From Nitrospirae bacterium RIFCSPLOW2_12_42_9 (GTDB taxonomy: Bacteria; Nitrospirota; 9FT-COMBO-42-15; HDB-SIOI813), in contig MHER01000140.1 of NCBI GenBank assembly GCA_001805205.1, forward strand, positions 1-14,388: a stretch of 14,388 nucleotides of DNA, given 5' to 3'. Both the position numbers and the translations under genes were made by a program. This document shows positions 1-8,273 of this stretch, in pieces; position 1 is the first letter of the stretch; the number at the start of each line of letters is the position of its first letter. The notes beneath the pieces are model-generated. The model saw only the letters and a list, made by a program, of their open reading frames with translations. It ran no database searches and was not told the DNA's origin.

Positions 1-1266
1 TATCACTCAGAAAGATGGGGATTAAGAGATAAAAAATATAAATGGCTTCTGAATAAAGAGATAAGTACAACAAAGTGGAAAAAGTTAAAACCGGTCAGTC
101 CCTATTATTTCTTTATACCGAGGGATGAGAAGGGTAAGGAGGACTATGAAAGATATTGGAAGCTTACAGATATTTTCCCTGTAAATATAACAGGTATAGT
201 GACATCCAGAGACCATTTTGTAATTGATTTTGATAAAGAGGCTTTGAAAAGACGCATAGTGATGTTTAGAAATTTATCACTTTCTGATGAGCATATTAAA
301 AATATGTTTAAATTAAAAGATACACGTGGTTGGAAGATTACCAATGCAAGAAGAGAATTGGCAAATAATAGAAACTGGGATGATTATTTCTCAAAAATAC
401 TCTATCGTCCTTTTGATATCAGAGAGATTTATTATACACCTATTATGATAGACTGGGGTCGCCCAGATGTTATGCGACATATGATGCACGAAAACCTTTC
501 ACTCTGTTTCATGAGACAGGTTTCTCTGGATGAGGATTATACCCATTTCTTTGTCAGTGAATACATAGTCGACAACAGGACATTTTTAAGCAGCAAAGGG
601 ATTATTCAACAGGCGCCATTGTATCTATATTATGAAAAAAATAGGCCCAAGAAGAGATTTTCAGGAAGTGCAATGATGCTCTTTGAACCAGAGACTGATT
701 ATAATGTAAAAAAACCAAATATATCTGCTCCGCTTCTGGAAAAATTAAATGCAGAGTTCAAAAAGATCCCTGCCCCTGAACAGATCTTTTATTACGTTTA
801 TGCAGTTCTATATTCAAATACTTACCGGATAAAATATACTGAGTTCTTGAAAATTGATTTTCCCAGAGTTCCTTTTACAAAAGACTACAGACTCTTTATA
901 AAAATGGCAGAGTATGGAAAAGACCTTGTAGAAATCCATCTGTTAAAATCAAAAGAATTAAACAGGCCCATTGCCAGATTTCATGGCGAAGGTGATAACA
1001 GAATGAAAAAGCAGCAATATGATCCAGATAACAAGAGGGTGTATATTAACAGCAATCAATTCTTTGATGGCATAGAGAATGAGGTTTGGGAGTATCAGAT
1101 TGGTGGTTATCAGGTTTGCGACAAATGGCTCAAAGACAGAAAAGACCATAAATTATCATTAGATGAGATAAAACTGTACTGTAAAATTGTTACGGCCATA
1201 AAAAAGACAGTGACGGTTCAAAGAGAAATAGACACGTTATATCCTGATATTGAAATAGACCTGTAA
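1..1266 (+). CDS. Type ISP restriction-modification enzyme, C-terminal part (partial, 5' end outside window)
   Basis: The frame is open from the first base, so the real start lies upstream and only the last 421 residues are visible. Type ISP enzymes are single polypeptides joining an Mrr-like nuclease, a translocase, an N6-adenine methyltransferase and a C-terminal target-recognition domain. This piece matches the last part. It has the signature LYRPFDIREIYY followed by WGRPDVMRHM, a CFMRQ segment, then APLYLYYE, LYSNTYRIKYTEFLKIDFPR and the terminal GGYQVCDKWLKDRKDHKLS block. All of these are typical of the LlaBIII-like specificity domain. Nuclease, helicase and NPPY methyltransferase motifs would lie upstream and cannot be checked. 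A type IIG enzyme with a related C-terminus is the main alternative. Base composition is more AT-rich than the tmk operon, which suggests horizontal acquisition. No methylase or specificity partner follows, as expected for a one-protein system. Confidence 0.85.
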   Translation, partial: YHSERWGLRDKKYKWLLNKEISTTKWKKLKPVSPYYFFIPRDEKGKEDYERYWKLTDIFPVNITGIVTSRDHFVIDFDKEALKRRIVMFRNLSLSDEHIKNMFKLKDTRGWKITNARRELANNRNWDDYFSKILYRPFDIREIYYTPIMIDWGRPDVMRHMMHENLSLCFMRQVSLDEDYTHFFVSEYIVDNRTFLSSKGIIQQAPLYLYYEKNRPKKRFSGSAMMLFEPETDYNVKKPNISAPLLEKLNAEFKKIPAPEQIFYYVYAVLYSNTYRIKYTEFLKIDFPRVPFTKDYRLFIKMAEYGKDLVEIHLLKSKELNRPIARFHGEGDNRMKKQQYDPDNKRVYINSNQFFDGIENEVWEYQIGGYQVCDKWLKDRKDHKLSLDEIKLYCKIVTAIKKTVTVQREIDTLYPDIEIDL

Positions 1267-1315
1267 GGGTATTTATCTTGGTAAGTAGTAATAATAAAAA
1301 CACTGAGGGTTAGTT

Positions 1316-1735
1316 ATGAAGACTTATCGTGAAGAGTTGTGGTTTGAGATCAAGACAAGGCGTGCATATATCAACATAACACCTAAGGTTGAAGAGGTTT
1401 TGAGAAAGAGCGGGGTGCATGAGGGCCTGTGTCTGGTCAATGCAATGCATATAACAGCGAGTGTCTTTATCAATGATGACGAACAGGGGCTGCATCAGGA
1501 TTATGATGATTTCCTTGAACGGCTTGCACCGCACGAACCAGTCTCTCAATACAGGCATAACCGGACAGGTGAAGACAACGGGGATGCACATATAAAACGG
1601 CAGTTCATGGGTCGTGAGGTTGTGGTGGCTGTTACTAATGGAAAACTCGATTTTGGCCCCTGGGAACAGATATTCTACGGTGAGTTTGATGGAAGAAGAC
1701 GTAAGAGGGTGCTTGTCAAGGTTATCGGGGAATGA
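1316..1735 (+). CDS. yjbQ: YjbQ/UPF0047 family protein
   Basis: A 139-residue protein of the usual family size. Visible conserved features are the [11 protein letters not shown] strand (residues 44-54, His45 and Asn53), the [18 protein letters not shown] stretch (His81, Asp87-Asn88, His92) and the C-terminal signature [19 protein letters not shown]. Members form compact trimers with conserved His/Asp residues. Weak thiamine-phosphate synthase activity has been reported for some, but the physiological role is uncertain, so none is assigned here. The ATG at 1316 is preceded by a GAGGGT Shine-Dalgarno at 1305-1310. The gene starts 49 nt after the restriction gene and ends 111 nt before tmk. It is probably an independent housekeeping gene. 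Family assignment is confident; function is not. Confidence 0.93.
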   Translation: MKTYREELWFEIKTRRAYINITPKVEEVLRKSGVHEGLCLVNAMHITASVFINDDEQGLHQDYDDFLERLAPHEPVSQYRHNRTGEDNGDAHIKRQFMGREVVVAVTNGKLDFGPWEQIFYGEFDGRRRKRVLVKVIGE

Positions 1736-1811
1736 GAATAGTGGGAAATAAATAAGTATGATGACACCCGCACCATTTCTTTAAAATATGTCTGGAAATA
1801 ATCCCTTTCAA

Positions 1812-1840
1812 TTGAAATTTATCCATCTATAGGTTATCAT
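1812..1840 (+). promoter_or_regulatory. Sigma70-like promoter for the tmk operon, predicted leaderless
   Basis: TTGAAA at 1812-1817 and TATCAT at 1835-1840 are separated by 17 nt, each 5/6 to consensus. The -10 box ends 6 nt before the tmk ATG at 1847, so the expected +1 is the A of the ATG. No Shine-Dalgarno precedes this ATG, which agrees with a leaderless message. This is inference from sequence only. Confidence 0.55.
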
Positions 1841-1846
1841 GTCTTT

Positions 1847-2500
1847 ATGAAAGGGATATTCATTACCTTTGAAGGGATTGAGGGGTGTGGCAAGACCACA
1901 CAGGCCCATCTCCTTGCCGGATATCTTGAAGAACAGGGATACAAGGTACTGAAGACCAGGGAGCCTGGCGGTACTGAGATTAGTGAGGCTGTCAGGGAGA
2001 TCCTCCTTTCCAATGATTTTGTCAAGATGCATCCGCATACCGAGGTGCTTCTTTACCTTGCCAGCAGGGCACAGCATATATCAGATAAGATAAAACCGGC
2101 ATTAGAGAAAGGCATGATAGTAATAAGTGACAGATTTTCTGATTCTACCTTTGTTTATCAGTGTTATGTCAGGGGTATAGATTATCAAATAGTTGAGGAA
2201 ATGAACAGCTTTACGACTGAGGGGATCTCTCCGGATATTACTTTCGTGTTGGATTTAGAGCCTGAGGAAGGGCTAAGGCGTGCGGTGTCTCGGAACCAGA
2301 AACATTCACGTAAAGAGGACAGGATGGAAAAGGAGTCTCTTGAGTTTCATCAGAAGGTCAGAGAGGGTTATCTTAAGATGGCAGAGAGATATCCGGACAG
2401 GATACATGTAATCAGTTCAAACAGGGATAAGACAGAAGTCCAGGAAGAGATCAAGGGTATAGTTGGACGAATCTTATCTCAAAGAGGGTTTCCGGGGTAA
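1847..2500 (+). CDS. tmk: Thymidylate kinase (dTMP kinase)
   Basis: Phosphorylates dTMP to dTDP with ATP in the cytoplasm, feeding dTTP synthesis. At 217 residues it has normal family length. The P-loop is FEGIEGCGKTTQ (residues 8-19), followed by the dTMP-contacting TREPGGTEIS (37-46), the DRFSDST motif (95-101, the DR[YF] catalytic/nucleotide-binding element) and a LID-region stretch with RKEDRMEKE. The ATG at 1847 is the natural start because the P-loop falls at the usual distance from it. There is no Shine-Dalgarno and the promoter -10 box ends 6 nt upstream. The TAA stop shares its last A with the holB ATG, so the two genes are translationally coupled. It leads an operon of replication, tRNA-charging and TatD genes. 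Identification is secure. Confidence 0.97.
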   Translation: MKGIFITFEGIEGCGKTTQAHLLAGYLEEQGYKVLKTREPGGTEISEAVREILLSNDFVKMHPHTEVLLYLASRAQHISDKIKPALEKGMIVISDRFSDSTFVYQCYVRGIDYQIVEEMNSFTTEGISPDITFVLDLEPEEGLRRAVSRNQKHSRKEDRMEKESLEFHQKVREGYLKMAERYPDRIHVISSNRDKTEVQEEIKGIVGRILSQRGFPG

Positions 2501-3480
2501 TGGGTTTTGATGAGATAAAAGGACAGGACCGGGCAATAAAGATACTAAGGCAGGTCATAAACAATAAACATCTTGCCCATGCATATCTTTTCCATGGCCC
2601 GGATGGTGTTGGAAAAAAGAAGGCAGCTATAACATTTGCAAAGGCATTGAACTGTGCTGATTTTGAAGATGATGTGTGCGATATCTGTGTCTCGTGCCGT
2701 AAGATCAATCAGGGTATTCACCCTGATGTAACTCTGATACAAACAGAGAAGGGTGAGATAAAGATAGGAGAGATAAGGAATATAATCAAGGGGATGATCT
2801 ATAAACCATTAGAGGCAAAGAATAGGATTGTAATTGTTGATGAGTCAGAGAGGTTTAATTTATCCGCCTCTAATGCATTTCTTAAAACACTTGAAGAACC
2901 ACCTGCAGATACAGTGATAATACTTGTAAGTTCGAATCCTGACATGCTGCCTCAGACTGTGCTCTCGAGGTGTCACAGGATTGCCTTCAGTAATATTCCC
3001 ACCAGGACACTGACAGATATTCTTATTGAAAAAAACGGTTTAACACCGGTTGCTGCGGACCATATAGCCAACCTGGCCAATGGGAGCGTCAGCAAGGCAT
3101 TATCCCTTTCATCAGAGGAGGTTCAGGGGATAAGGATGGATATACTCTCTGTTCTTAGCGGGAAGGGTAATGTAAAAGGAAATTTATTTGATCTGGCTGA
3201 ACAGTATTCAAAGGACGAGAAGATATTTTATGAGGCATTAGACTGGATTTACACATACTTCAGAGATATAATCATGATGAAGGTACAGAGTGATTTAAAC
3301 CTCATCATCAACAGGGATTTCTATGATCATATGATATCCCTGAAAGAGAAGATTTCTCTGGAGACACTGCTTGATATAATTGAATATATTAAATCTGTCT
3401 ATAAAGGTCAGGAAAGGAATATGAACAGACAACTTGCATTGGATGTTTTAGGAATAAAGATTATGAGGAGTATTGCATAA
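2500..3480 (+). CDS. holB: DNA polymerase III delta prime subunit
   Basis: Clamp-loader AAA+ subunit that, with delta and tau/gamma, opens the beta sliding clamp. The 326-residue protein begins with GFDEIKGQDRAIKILR. It has a P-loop GPDGVGKK (33-40) in which the usual final Thr/Ser is Lys, as expected for the non-hydrolysing delta prime subunit. A four-Cys zinc module follows (Cys52, 60, 63, 66), then a Walker-B-like VIVDES (111-116), the NAFLKTLEEPP segment (125-135) and the SRC motif (156-158) that supplies an arginine finger to a neighbouring subunit. The start overlaps the tmk stop by one base (TAATG). The gene is 27 nt upstream of ricT in the same operon. Confusion with dnaX is unlikely given the size and degenerate P-loop. 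Confidence 0.96.
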   Translation: MGFDEIKGQDRAIKILRQVINNKHLAHAYLFHGPDGVGKKKAAITFAKALNCADFEDDVCDICVSCRKINQGIHPDVTLIQTEKGEIKIGEIRNIIKGMIYKPLEAKNRIVIVDESERFNLSASNAFLKTLEEPPADTVIILVSSNPDMLPQTVLSRCHRIAFSNIPTRTLTDILIEKNGLTPVAADHIANLANGSVSKALSLSSEEVQGIRMDILSVLSGKGNVKGNLFDLAEQYSKDEKIFYEALDWIYTYFRDIIMMKVQSDLNLIINRDFYDHMISLKEKISLETLLDIIEYIKSVYKGQERNMNRQLALDVLGIKIMRSIA

Positions 3481-3507
3481 ATATATAACAATTAATGGAG
3501 AACAGCT

Positions 3508-4191
3508 ATGGAAGTGGAAAATACAGTAGCAGAGAGTCCTGTAATAAAGATAGTTGGTATCAGACTCAGGGATCAGGGGATGATTGTACACTATGATCCT
3601 CAGGATTTCAATTTCAGGATAGGAGATAATGTAATAATAGAGACTGATAGCGGGGAGGGGATTGCGAGGGTTGCCTCCCTTCCGAGATATGTTCTTAAGG
3701 TCTTAAACAACAGGCCCCTGAAAAGGGTCCTGAGATTACCCACGCCTGAAGATCTTGCAAGGTTACAGGATCATTCAGGTATGGAGAAGGATGCCTACTC
3801 ATACTGCCTTGAGCGCATCAAAGGCAGAAACCTTCCCATGAAACTGATAGAGGTTGAATACACCTTTGATGAAAGTAAGATCATATTCTATTTTACCTCT
3901 GATACACGTGTGGACTTCAGGGAACTTGTTAAGGATCTTGCCTACAAATTTAAGGCAAGGATAGAACTAAGGCAGGTAGGCATAAGAGATGGGGCGAGGA
4001 TGATCAGTGGTTATGGGCTGTGTGGCCTGCCGCTTTGCTGCGGGACTTTTTTAATGGAGTTTGAACCTGTGTCTATAAGGATGGCGAGGGATCAGGACAT
4101 GGTGATTAATCCTGTAAAGATATCCGGGATGTGCGGCAGACTTATGTGCTGTATAGCCTTTGAACATGGGGTTGAAGATGAGAAAGGGTAA
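3508..4191 (+). CDS. ricT: RicT/YaaT-like PSP1-domain protein
   Basis: A PSP1 C-terminal domain protein. In Bacillus subtilis RicT (YaaT) joins RicA and RicF in an Fe-S-containing Y-complex that stimulates RNase Y-dependent mRNA processing. In non-spore-formers the role is less clear. The 227 residues contain the domain core (VEYTFDESKIIFYFTSDTRVDF followed by FRELVKDLAYKFKARIELRQVG) and the Cys-rich signature GLCGLPLCCGTF plus GMCGRLMCC, with the cysteine pattern expected for metal or Fe-S binding. It stops about a dozen residues after the last CC pair, so it lacks most of the C-terminal tail found in the longer Bacillus protein. The gene has a GGAG Shine-Dalgarno at 3497-3500. Its 3' end overlaps metG by 14 nt. 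The tmk-holB-ricT linkage is known from Firmicutes and several other phyla. Confidence 0.92.
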   Translation: MEVENTVAESPVIKIVGIRLRDQGMIVHYDPQDFNFRIGDNVIIETDSGEGIARVASLPRYVLKVLNNRPLKRVLRLPTPEDLARLQDHSGMEKDAYSYCLERIKGRNLPMKLIEVEYTFDESKIIFYFTSDTRVDFRELVKDLAYKFKARIELRQVGIRDGARMISGYGLCGLPLCCGTFLMEFEPVSIRMARDQDMVINPVKISGMCGRLMCCIAFEHGVEDEKG

Positions 4192-6109
4192 GTATATTAC
4201 TACACCTATATATTATGTTAATGATATTCCGCACATAGGACATGCCTATACAACCATAGCTGCGGATGTGTATGCTCGGTATCAGCGTATGTGCGGCCAT
4301 GATGTCTTCTTCCTTACAGGTACAGATGAACATGGTCAGAAGGTCCAGGAGGCAGCAGGAAGACAGGGTAGAAAGCCGCAGGAATATGTTGATGAGATGG
4401 TTGAAAGATTTCAGGGACTTTGGGCAGTGCTTAATATCTCAAATGATGATTTTATACGTACAACAGAGGAGAGGCATATCAAAGTAGTCCAGGGTGCATT
4501 AGACATACTATATAAAAAGGGGGAGATATATCTTGACTCCTATGAAGGATGGTACTGCCTTCCGGATGAACGCTTCTGGATGGAGAAGGACCTGAAAGAG
4601 GGCAAATGCCCTGACTGCGGCAGGGGAGTGGAGCATATTACTGAGAGCAACTATTTTTTCCGCATGAGTAAATATCAGGATTGGCTTATTGAATATATAA
4701 AGAGTCATCCTGACTATATCCAGCCTGTTTCAAGAAAGAATGAAGTGCTTGGTTTCCTCCGGAACCCGCTTGGAGACCTCTGTATCTCCCGTCCAAAATC
4801 GAGACTTAGCTGGGGCATACCATTACCATTTGACAATAACTATGTTACCTATGTCTGGTTTGATGCCCTTGTAAACTATATTTCAATCCCTGGTTTTATA
4901 ACAGATATGGAGAAGTTCAGTAAATGGTGGCCTGCTGATTTTCACCTGATCGGAAAGGATATATTGACCACCCATTCTGTATACTGGTCAACCATGCTGA
5001 GGGCACTTGATATTGAGCCGCCAAAAAGCATATTCGCACATGGCTGGTGGACTGTTGAAGGCGAGAAGATGTCAAAGAGCGTGGGTAATGTCGTTAATCC
5101 GTTCGATATAATAAAGGAATTTGGTGTAGACCCCTTTCGATATTTTCTAATGCGTGAGGTGACACTCGGGCTGGATGGCGATTTTTCAAGAGAGGCAATG
5201 GTGAACAGGATCAATGCCGATCTTGCAAATGATATTGGCAATCTCCTGAGCAGGACAATCTCCATGATAGAGAAGTATTTTGACGGGCAAATACCATCAC
5301 CTTCTTCAGAAGAATCTTCTTTGGATACGGAATTAAAGAGAGCTGCAGAAGGATTATACGGTAAGGTAGAGAGATTTATGGAGAGGCTTGAATATAATAA
5401 GATACTCAGCTCGGTCTGGGAGATAATAGGTTCAGGGAACAGATACATCGATGAATCAGCACCATGGACACTGGCAAAGGACGAGACAAAGAAGGGCAGG
5501 CTTGCAACAGTCATTTATAACTCTGCGGAACTGTTGCGTATAATCAGCCTCTATATCAATCCCTATATGCCTGACGCAGCAATAGAAATGTGGTTTCAAC
5601 TTGGGGTAAAAGAAGATATTATTGCAGGTAAACTTAGTGACATAAGCCAATGGGGCCTGCTTGGTCCAGGGACTAAGATCAATAAAGGGGGTGTTTTATT
5701 CCCAAGGATAGAAACTAAAGAAAAGGTGTCAAATGTAATGAGTATAAAGCCAGAAGCGGCCACAGACATTAATTTACATAAAGAGGATTCAATAACTATA
5801 GAAGAATTTGCAAAGATAAGACTTCGTATTGGCAAGGTAATAAGCGCTGAAAATGTCCAGGGTTCTAAAAAGCTGCTGAAACTTTCAGTAGACATGGGTA
5901 ATGAAAGGAGACAGGTAGTCGCTGGCATTGCAGCGCATTACAGGCCGGAGGAGATAATAGGGAAAAGTGTAGTAATTGTTGCAAACCTTAAACCTGCAAA
6001 ACTCATGGGGATAGAATCACAGGGAATGGTGCTGGCTGCAAGTAATGGAGAAGTCCTGTCACTGATATCGCCAGACAAAGACATCCCACCCGGGTCTGCA
6101 GTAAAATAA
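4178..6109 (+). CDS. metG: Methionyl-tRNA synthetase with C-terminal tRNA-binding domain
   Basis: Class I synthetase charging tRNA-Met. Starting at the ATG at 4178 gives 643 residues. Alternative starts are ATG 4166 and TTG 4160; 4178 is preferred because MRKGKYITTPIYYVNDIPHIGH then begins at the usual place. HIGH lies at 19-22 and KMSKS at 297-301. The connective-peptide zinc knuckle reads C127-x-x-D130 ... C144-x-x-C147, so the second ligand is Asp rather than Cys. The anticodon-binding helical domain follows. From about residue 541 to the end there is a Trbp111/EMAP-like OB-fold (FAKIRLRIGKVI ... VVAGIA ... VIVANLKPAKLMG), which boosts tRNA affinity and dimerisation. The gene overlaps the ricT end by 14 nt and is immediately followed by tatD. 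Identification is secure. Confidence 0.97.
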   Translation: MRKGKYITTPIYYVNDIPHIGHAYTTIAADVYARYQRMCGHDVFFLTGTDEHGQKVQEAAGRQGRKPQEYVDEMVERFQGLWAVLNISNDDFIRTTEERHIKVVQGALDILYKKGEIYLDSYEGWYCLPDERFWMEKDLKEGKCPDCGRGVEHITESNYFFRMSKYQDWLIEYIKSHPDYIQPVSRKNEVLGFLRNPLGDLCISRPKSRLSWGIPLPFDNNYVTYVWFDALVNYISIPGFITDMEKFSKWWPADFHLIGKDILTTHSVYWSTMLRALDIEPPKSIFAHGWWTVEGEKMSKSVGNVVNPFDIIKEFGVDPFRYFLMREVTLGLDGDFSREAMVNRINADLANDIGNLLSRTISMIEKYFDGQIPSPSSEESSLDTELKRAAEGLYGKVERFMERLEYNKILSSVWEIIGSGNRYIDESAPWTLAKDETKKGRLATVIYNSAELLRIISLYINPYMPDAAIEMWFQLGVKEDIIAGKLSDISQWGLLGPGTKINKGGVLFPRIETKEKVSNVMSIKPEAATDINLHKEDSITIEEFAKIRLRIGKVISAENVQGSKKLLKLSVDMGNERRQVVAGIAAHYRPEEIIGKSVVIVANLKPAKLMGIESQGMVLAASNGEVLSLISPDKDIPPGSAVK

Positions 6110-6889
6110 ATGCCTGATATAATAGACACACATTGCCATCTTACAATGTCCCACTACGATCCGGACAGGTCTGACGTAATAAAACGCTGCCTGGACAGTG
6201 GTGTTTCAAGGCTGATTACAATAGGCACTGACATAGATGACAGCAGAATGGCAATAGAACTTGCAGAAAAACATGATTTCATATTTGCCGGCATAGGAAT
6301 TCATCCGCATGATGTAAAGGATATTAAAAACCCTGAAGAGACATATGAATTACTGAAATCATTGGCCTCAAGCAAGAGAGTTGTTGCCATTGGAGAAACA
6401 GGACTTGATTATCACTACATGCATTCACCGAAGGATATACAACAGGAACACTTCAGGATGCATATAGAAGTAGCAAGAACCCTTGACCTTCCCCTCCTCA
6501 TACATAGCCGCGAGGCCAAAGAAGATACACTGAATATCCTTTCTGACACTCTTACTTCGGGGATGAGGGGAGTATTCCACTGTTTTTCCGGAGATATGGA
6601 GATGGCGGAAAAGGCACTTGAGATGGGTTTCTATATTTCATTCTCCGGTGTTGTGACATTTAAAAATGCAAATAAGATACTCGAAATAGTAAGGGCAGTT
6701 CCGCTCAACAGGATACTTGTTGAGACAGATGCACCCTTCCTGTCACCAACCCCTCACAGAGGAAAGAGAAACGAGCCTGCATATGTCAGATTTGTAGCAG
6801 AAAAGGTAGCAGAGATAAAAGACCTTTCGATAGAAGAGACCTGCAAGAATATCATGACCAACGCCGCAGAATTATTTAAGATCATCTAA
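6110..6889 (+). CDS. tatD: TatD-family metal-dependent hydrolase (DNase)
   Basis: A 259-residue TIM-barrel hydrolase of the amidohydrolase superfamily. Characterised members are metal-dependent 3'-5' exonucleases acting on single-stranded or damaged DNA. All metal-site motifs are present: DTHCHL (6-11, His8 and His10), GETGLDYHY (Glu96), the LIHSREA histidine (132), VFHCFSGD (His157) and ETDAPFLSP (Asp207). The ATG directly abuts the metG TAA stop without its own Shine-Dalgarno, so it is probably translated by coupling to metG. Placement after metG is widespread in bacteria. It is likely the last gene of the tmk operon, since a new promoter lies about 40 nt downstream. The exact paralogue (TatD, YcfH or YjjV type) cannot be fixed; the metG linkage resembles the YcfH/YabD type. 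Confidence 0.95.
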   Translation: MPDIIDTHCHLTMSHYDPDRSDVIKRCLDSGVSRLITIGTDIDDSRMAIELAEKHDFIFAGIGIHPHDVKDIKNPEETYELLKSLASSKRVVAIGETGLDYHYMHSPKDIQQEHFRMHIEVARTLDLPLLIHSREAKEDTLNILSDTLTSGMRGVFHCFSGDMEMAEKALEMGFYISFSGVVTFKNANKILEIVRAVPLNRILVETDAPFLSPTPHRGKRNEPAYVRFVAEKVAEIKDLSIEETCKNIMTNAAELFKII

Positions 6890-6903
6890 CAAGCACATAA
6901 ATC

Positions 6904-6955
6904 TATGGAACGATAATCCATAAAAATTGACAAATTTATGGAATTACATTAGAGT
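6904..6955 (+). promoter_or_regulatory. Promoter with embedded palindrome upstream of the DUF4143 ATPase
   Basis: TTGACA (6927-6932) and TAGAGT (6950-6955) are 17 nt apart and the -10 ends 6 nt before the ATG at 6962. The -35 box sits in the 10-nt centre of a perfect 8-bp inverted repeat, TCCATAAA (6917-6924) and TTTATGGA (6935-6942). A third half-site, TATGGA, lies at 6904-6909, giving alternating TATGGA/TCCATA/TATGGA units. The arrangement looks like an operator that would block the -35 region. The binding protein is unknown; autoregulation by the ATPase is only a guess. Confidence 0.5.
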
Positions 6956-6961
6956 AGAAAC

Positions 6962-8086
6962 ATGATTCGACGTATATACAAACTTGAGGAGCTAATAAAA
7001 CCCAATAAGGTATTGGTCATCTATGGGCCAAGGCGTGTGGGAAAGACTACGCTTCTAAATGAGTTTTTATCAGGCACAAGGCTGAAGTATAAACTCGATT
7101 CCGGGGATAACATAAGAATCCAGGAACTGTTGGGATCTCAGGATTTTAACCGGATTCTTGAATATGCATCAGGATATGAGCTGATAGTGATAGACGAGGC
7201 CCAGCAGATTCCCAATATCGGTATGGGGTTAAAGATAGTAGTTGATCAGATACCAGGGATTATGGTTATTGCAACAGGATCATCATCCTTTGACCTGGCA
7301 GGGGCTGTTGGGGAACCGTTAACCGGGAGAAAGGTGCCCCTTACTCTATATCCCATCTCCCACCTTGAGCTTTTGGAAATGTACAACCGTTATGAATTGA
7401 AAGAAAGACTGGATGGATTTCTTATCTTTGGTTCCTACCCGGAAGTCGTTACATCTAAAAGCACCAAAGAGAAGATTGCTATCCTCGAAGAGATCGTAAA
7501 TTCATATTTATTAAAAGACATCCTCACATTGGAAAGGGTAAAGGGTTCAAAAGTTTTGCTTGATCTTTTAAAACTCATTGCCTTTCAGGTTGGCAGTACG
7601 GTTTCTCTGAACGAGTTGGCCACACAGGTAAAGCTGGATGTAAAAACCGTCGGCCGTTATTTGGATATCTTTGAAAAGGCATTTGTGCTTAAACGCATCG
7701 GGGGATTCAGCAGAAACCTGCGAAAGGAGATTGTAAGCAAAGCAAAGTATTACTTCCTTGACAACGGCATCAGAAATGCCGTTATATCCCAGTTCAATCC
7801 CCTCAGCAGCCGTAACGATACCGGCATACTCTGGGAGAATTTTATGGTAACGGAACGATTAAAAAAATGTGCCTATAAAAGTATCTACGGTTCTTTTTAC
7901 TTTTGGCGGACTTATGACGGGCATGAAATTGATCTCGTCGAAGAACGGGAAGGGAAGCTCTTCGGCTATGAGTTCACGTGGTCAGGGAGTAAGAAATGGA
8001 AGATACCCAAGGATTGGCTGAATACCTACAAAAATGCCGAGCACATGATGATCAATAAGGAAAATTATATGGATTATGTCCTGTAG
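6962..8086 (+). CDS. AAA ATPase with C-terminal DUF4143 domain
   Basis: A 374-residue ATPase of the widespread archaeal/bacterial AAA plus DUF4143 family. It has Walker A GPRRVGKTT (22-30), Walker B LIVIDEA (74-80, Asp78-Glu79) and a sensor-like IATGSSS (103-109). A winged-helix-like segment (about 205-245, with VSLNELATQVKLDVKTVGRYL) follows, then the DUF4143 restriction-fold-like region DGHEIDLVEE ... GYEFTW (319-340). In relatives the last motif is usually E-x-K; here it is E337-F-T339, so the Lys is replaced and any nuclease activity would be doubtful. Biological function of the family is unsettled; members are scattered, strain-variable and often mobile. It is a single-gene unit with its own palindromic promoter, no Shine-Dalgarno, and no terminator recognised downstream. 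It borders housekeeping tatD on one side and a decayed region on the other. Confidence 0.92.
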   Translation: MIRRIYKLEELIKPNKVLVIYGPRRVGKTTLLNEFLSGTRLKYKLDSGDNIRIQELLGSQDFNRILEYASGYELIVIDEAQQIPNIGMGLKIVVDQIPGIMVIATGSSSFDLAGAVGEPLTGRKVPLTLYPISHLELLEMYNRYELKERLDGFLIFGSYPEVVTSKSTKEKIAILEEIVNSYLLKDILTLERVKGSKVLLDLLKLIAFQVGSTVSLNELATQVKLDVKTVGRYLDIFEKAFVLKRIGGFSRNLRKEIVSKAKYYFLDNGIRNAVISQFNPLSSRNDTGILWENFMVTERLKKCAYKSIYGSFYFWRTYDGHEIDLVEEREGKLFGYEFTWSGSKKWKIPKDWLNTYKNAEHMMINKENYMDYVL

Positions 8087-8273
8087 ATCCGCAAGTCTAT
8101 CTCCCTTTATTAAAAATATTAGCTATCAAAAAAGCTTTAGATTTGATAAGATGGGCCAGAAAATGACCAGGGATGCGGGTATGTGGAAGTATTACAATAG
8201 ATCCAAAATCATGCTTGTATGGCATATCCGGTTGTATTAGACTGTTGAGCAAATAGCGACTGGGGACTAAACA
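8087..8273 (+). other. Non-coding or decayed stretch with unidentified coding-like fragments
   Basis: No intact gene is seen. One + frame reads a protein-like run around 8115-8159 (ILAIKKALDLIRWARK, then stop). The same frame continues as PGMRVCGSITIDPKS ... SGCIRLLSK up to a stop near 8256. This may be debris of a disrupted gene. I could not recognise the parent family. It precedes a broken nucleotidyltransferase gene, so the region from 8087 to about 8690 looks like a graveyard of lost accessory genes. Confidence 0.3.

Noticed and set aside
4942..5514. A 190-codon open frame on the - strand inside metG
   Set aside because: It lies wholly antisense to well-conserved MetRS sequence and has no protein-family features or Shine-Dalgarno.
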